Below, in pieces: positions 5,477-6,434 of a DNA stretch of 6,434 nucleotides (positions within the stretch are counted from its first letter, which is position 1; the number at the start of each line of letters is the position of its first letter). Origin of the DNA: Pseudomonadota bacterium (lineage in GTDB: Bacteria; Pseudomonadota; Gammaproteobacteria; Burkholderiales; Burkholderiaceae_D). The notes beneath the pieces were generated by a model, which worked only from the letters and a program-made list of their open reading frames with translations, made no database searches and was not told the origin of the DNA. The stretch is taken from NCBI GenBank assembly GCA_023391395.1, contig JAEWBA010000191.1, positions 1 to 6,434 on the forward strand, read 5' to 3'. Position numbers and translations under genes: made by a program.

Positions 5477-5896
5477 ATGGAAAACAATAAGCAATTAAAC
5501 GTTTTGGTTGCCGCCGCACCTGAGTCTATAGGCCCGATCACCGAGGCACTTTCGGGCGAATTTGAAATCGATTTTGTTACTTCGCTTACTGAAGCGGCTT
5601 CTTACTCTTACGAGCAAACCGACGTGATTGTCTGTGGCCTGTACTTCGATGAGAGCCGGATGTTCGATTTGCTCCGCTATACGCAGCTTCATCCCCACGC
5701 CCGCACCTTGCCCTTTATCTGCATGAGCGTCGTCGAACATAACTTGAGCGCCACCCTCACCCAAGGTATCGAGATCGCTTGCAGAGCATTGGGTGGCGTA
5801 GGTTTCGTCGATCTCAACCGCTGGTATGCCGAGTTCGGGGTGAGTTCGGCACACACACGAGTGCAACAACTTATCCGAAATGTCGCGCGCCCCTGA
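5477..5896 (+). CDS. Small receiver-like (pseudo-receiver, CheY-like) single-domain protein
   Basis: This 139-aa soluble protein has the alternating strand/helix pattern of a response-regulator receiver domain: LNVLVAAAP (7-15, strand 1), a helix to about 26, EIDFVTS (30-36), DVIVCGLYF (49-57, strand 3), a helix, LPFICMSVV (78-86, strand 4) and GVGFVDL (107-113, strand 5). The residues needed for phosphotransfer are missing. The phospho-acceptor Asp at the end of strand 3 is replaced by Cys-Gly (53-54), the acidic pair after strand 1 is Ala-Ala-Pro-Glu, and the Lys after strand 5 is Asp112. There is no output domain. Third codon positions are more often A or T than in the genes to the left. 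The start lacks a clear ribosome-binding site and follows phased AATAA repeats. The assignment rests on pattern rather than strong identity; an unrelated small alpha/beta protein remains possible. A Crp/Fnr gene follows on the same strand. Confidence 0.72.
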   Translation: MENNKQLNVLVAAAPESIGPITEALSGEFEIDFVTSLTEAASYSYEQTDVIVCGLYFDESRMFDLLRYTQLHPHARTLPFICMSVVEHNLSATLTQGIEIACRALGGVGFVDLNRWYAEFGVSSAHTRVQQLIRNVARP

Positions 5897-5940
5897 TTGG
5901 CTAGATGTGCAATAGAAAAAGGCGGTGCTAGCGCGACATA

Positions 5941-5955
5941 TCGGGCTTTTCCCGA
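5941..5955 (+). other. Small stem-loop after the receiver-like gene
   Basis: TCGGG (5941-5945) and CCCGA (5951-5955) form a 5-bp stem around CTTTT, 45 nt after the stop codon. It has no 3' T tract and may simply be part of the 3' untranslated region. Confidence 0.3.
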
Positions 5956-5974
5956 GCCAGATCAAGCTCTCCCT

Positions 5975-5997
5975 TTGCGGAGGCACAGCTTCCGCAA
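5975..5997 (+). other. Strong stem-loop between the receiver-like and Crp/Fnr genes
   Basis: TTGCGGAGGC (5975-5984) pairs with GCTTCCGCAA (5988-5997), giving ten base pairs with one G-U wobble and a 3-nt ACA loop. It is the most stable-looking hairpin in the 170-bp gap. The following bases are CCAAATCG, not a T run, so intrinsic termination is doubtful. It could still mark a transcript 3' end or protect the upstream mRNA. Confidence 0.5.
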
Positions 5998-6056
5998 CCA
6001 AATCGCCTTAGCGCCATCTCACGAATTGCAATAAAGATAACTATATTGATGCTTGT

Positions 6057-6060
6057 GGAG
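6057..6060 (+). promoter_or_regulatory. Ribosome-binding site for the second Crp/Fnr gene
   Basis: GGAG lies 6 nt before the ATG at 6067 and supports that start. About 10 nt further upstream lies an AT-rich TATATT that could be a -10 element, but no matching -35 is apparent. Confidence 0.65.
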
Positions 6061-6066
6061 ACCGTC

Positions 6067-6434
6067 ATGAACCAGGTGCCACAGTCACCTTCGGATTGCC
6101 CGAATCTTCTACTGTCGATGCTTCCAGAGCCTGCTTACCAGGCAATCCTTCCTCATCTGGAATTCATCAAGACGCCGCTGCATTTCATCCTGTTCGAGCG
6201 GGACAAGCCCATTCGGTATGCCTACTTTCCCCTCAGCGGGGCGCATTCGATTCTTGCGCTCATGCAGGACGGTAGCGCGGTGGAAGTGGGAACGGTCGGT
6301 TATGAAGGATTTTCGACGGTGGACTTGCTCCTGGAAGCCGAGCTGGCCGTCGAAACCGCTGTCTGCCAGATACCGGGTTCGGCCCTGCGGATGCCGGCCG
6401 ATGTGTTCAAGCAATTGACCTCGGAAGACACTCC
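6067..6434 (+). CDS. Crp/Fnr-family transcriptional regulator, 3' end cut by window edge
   Basis: This is the N-terminal 122 residues of a second Crp/Fnr regulator, distinct from the one at 2839. It shows the sensory beta-barrel of a subgroup frequent in proteobacteria: a helix ending PHLEFI (29-34), FILFERDKPIRYAYFPLSG (40-58) with the typical YFP, MQDGSAVEVGTVGYEGF (66-82), and ALRMPADVF (106-114) where the barrel passes into the long dimerisation helix. The helix-turn-helix should lie past the window end. The VEVGTVGYEGF segment takes the place of the phosphate-binding cassette of CRP, so cAMP binding is not expected; ligands of this subgroup are mostly unknown. The ATG at 6067 is supported by GGAG 6 nt upstream. 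It lies 170 bp after the receiver-like gene on the same strand; the stem-loop between them leaves co-transcription open. Confidence 0.9.
   Translation, partial: MNQVPQSPSDCPNLLLSMLPEPAYQAILPHLEFIKTPLHFILFERDKPIRYAYFPLSGAHSILALMQDGSAVEVGTVGYEGFSTVDLLLEAELAVETAVCQIPGSALRMPADVFKQLTSEDT

Noticed and set aside
5166..5541. Two short minus-strand open frames (65 and 76 codons) in the right intergenic region
   Set aside because: They overlap the AT-rich leader and the start of the receiver-like gene, and they have no ribosome-binding site and no family features.

Overview
The window looks like chromosomal DNA from a GC-rich betaproteobacterium. Burkholderiales, perhaps Oxalobacteraceae, fits best. 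This rests on codon use, on the periplasmic-binding-protein subtype, and on the YFP-type Crp/Fnr regulator at the right end. No marker gene fixes the taxon. There are no rRNA or tRNA genes, insertion sequences, CRISPR arrays or phage genes.

Left third (1-2425, minus strand). Three genes are read right to left: a type-1 periplasmic substrate-binding protein of an ABC importer (2425-1220), a RidA/YjgF-family protein lacking the usual catalytic arginine (1178-789), and a phthalate-dioxygenase-reductase-type FMN/NAD oxidoreductase that runs off the left edge (675-<1). Together they suggest uptake and oxygenase-dependent breakdown of an organic acid or aromatic compound. The oxygenase and the transporter permease/ATPase genes are not in view. 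The 113-bp gap before the reductase holds three consecutive stem-loops.

Centre (2426-5177, plus strand). A 413-bp divergent promoter region contains two dyads that could be operators. A Crp/Fnr-type regulator (2839-3627) reads away from the catabolic genes and is their likely local regulator. Next come a cytosolic 5'-nucleotidase of the cN-I type (3700-4617) and, 23 bp later, a DUF924 protein (GTG start at 4641). These two look co-transcribed.

Right third (5178-6434, plus strand). A roughly 300-bp AT-richer non-coding stretch carries a perfect 15-bp palindrome and three 10-bp phased AATAA repeats. It leads into a small single-domain protein (5477-5896) that resembles a response-regulator receiver domain but lacks the phospho-acceptor Asp and the conserved Lys. 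After a gap with two stem-loops comes the N-terminal part of a second, different Crp/Fnr regulator (6067->6434).

No clearly new multi-gene system is visible. The least ordinary items are the degenerate receiver beside a Crp/Fnr gene, the phased repeats upstream of it, the hairpin-packed intercistronic gap, and the arginine-less RidA protein inside a catabolic operon.
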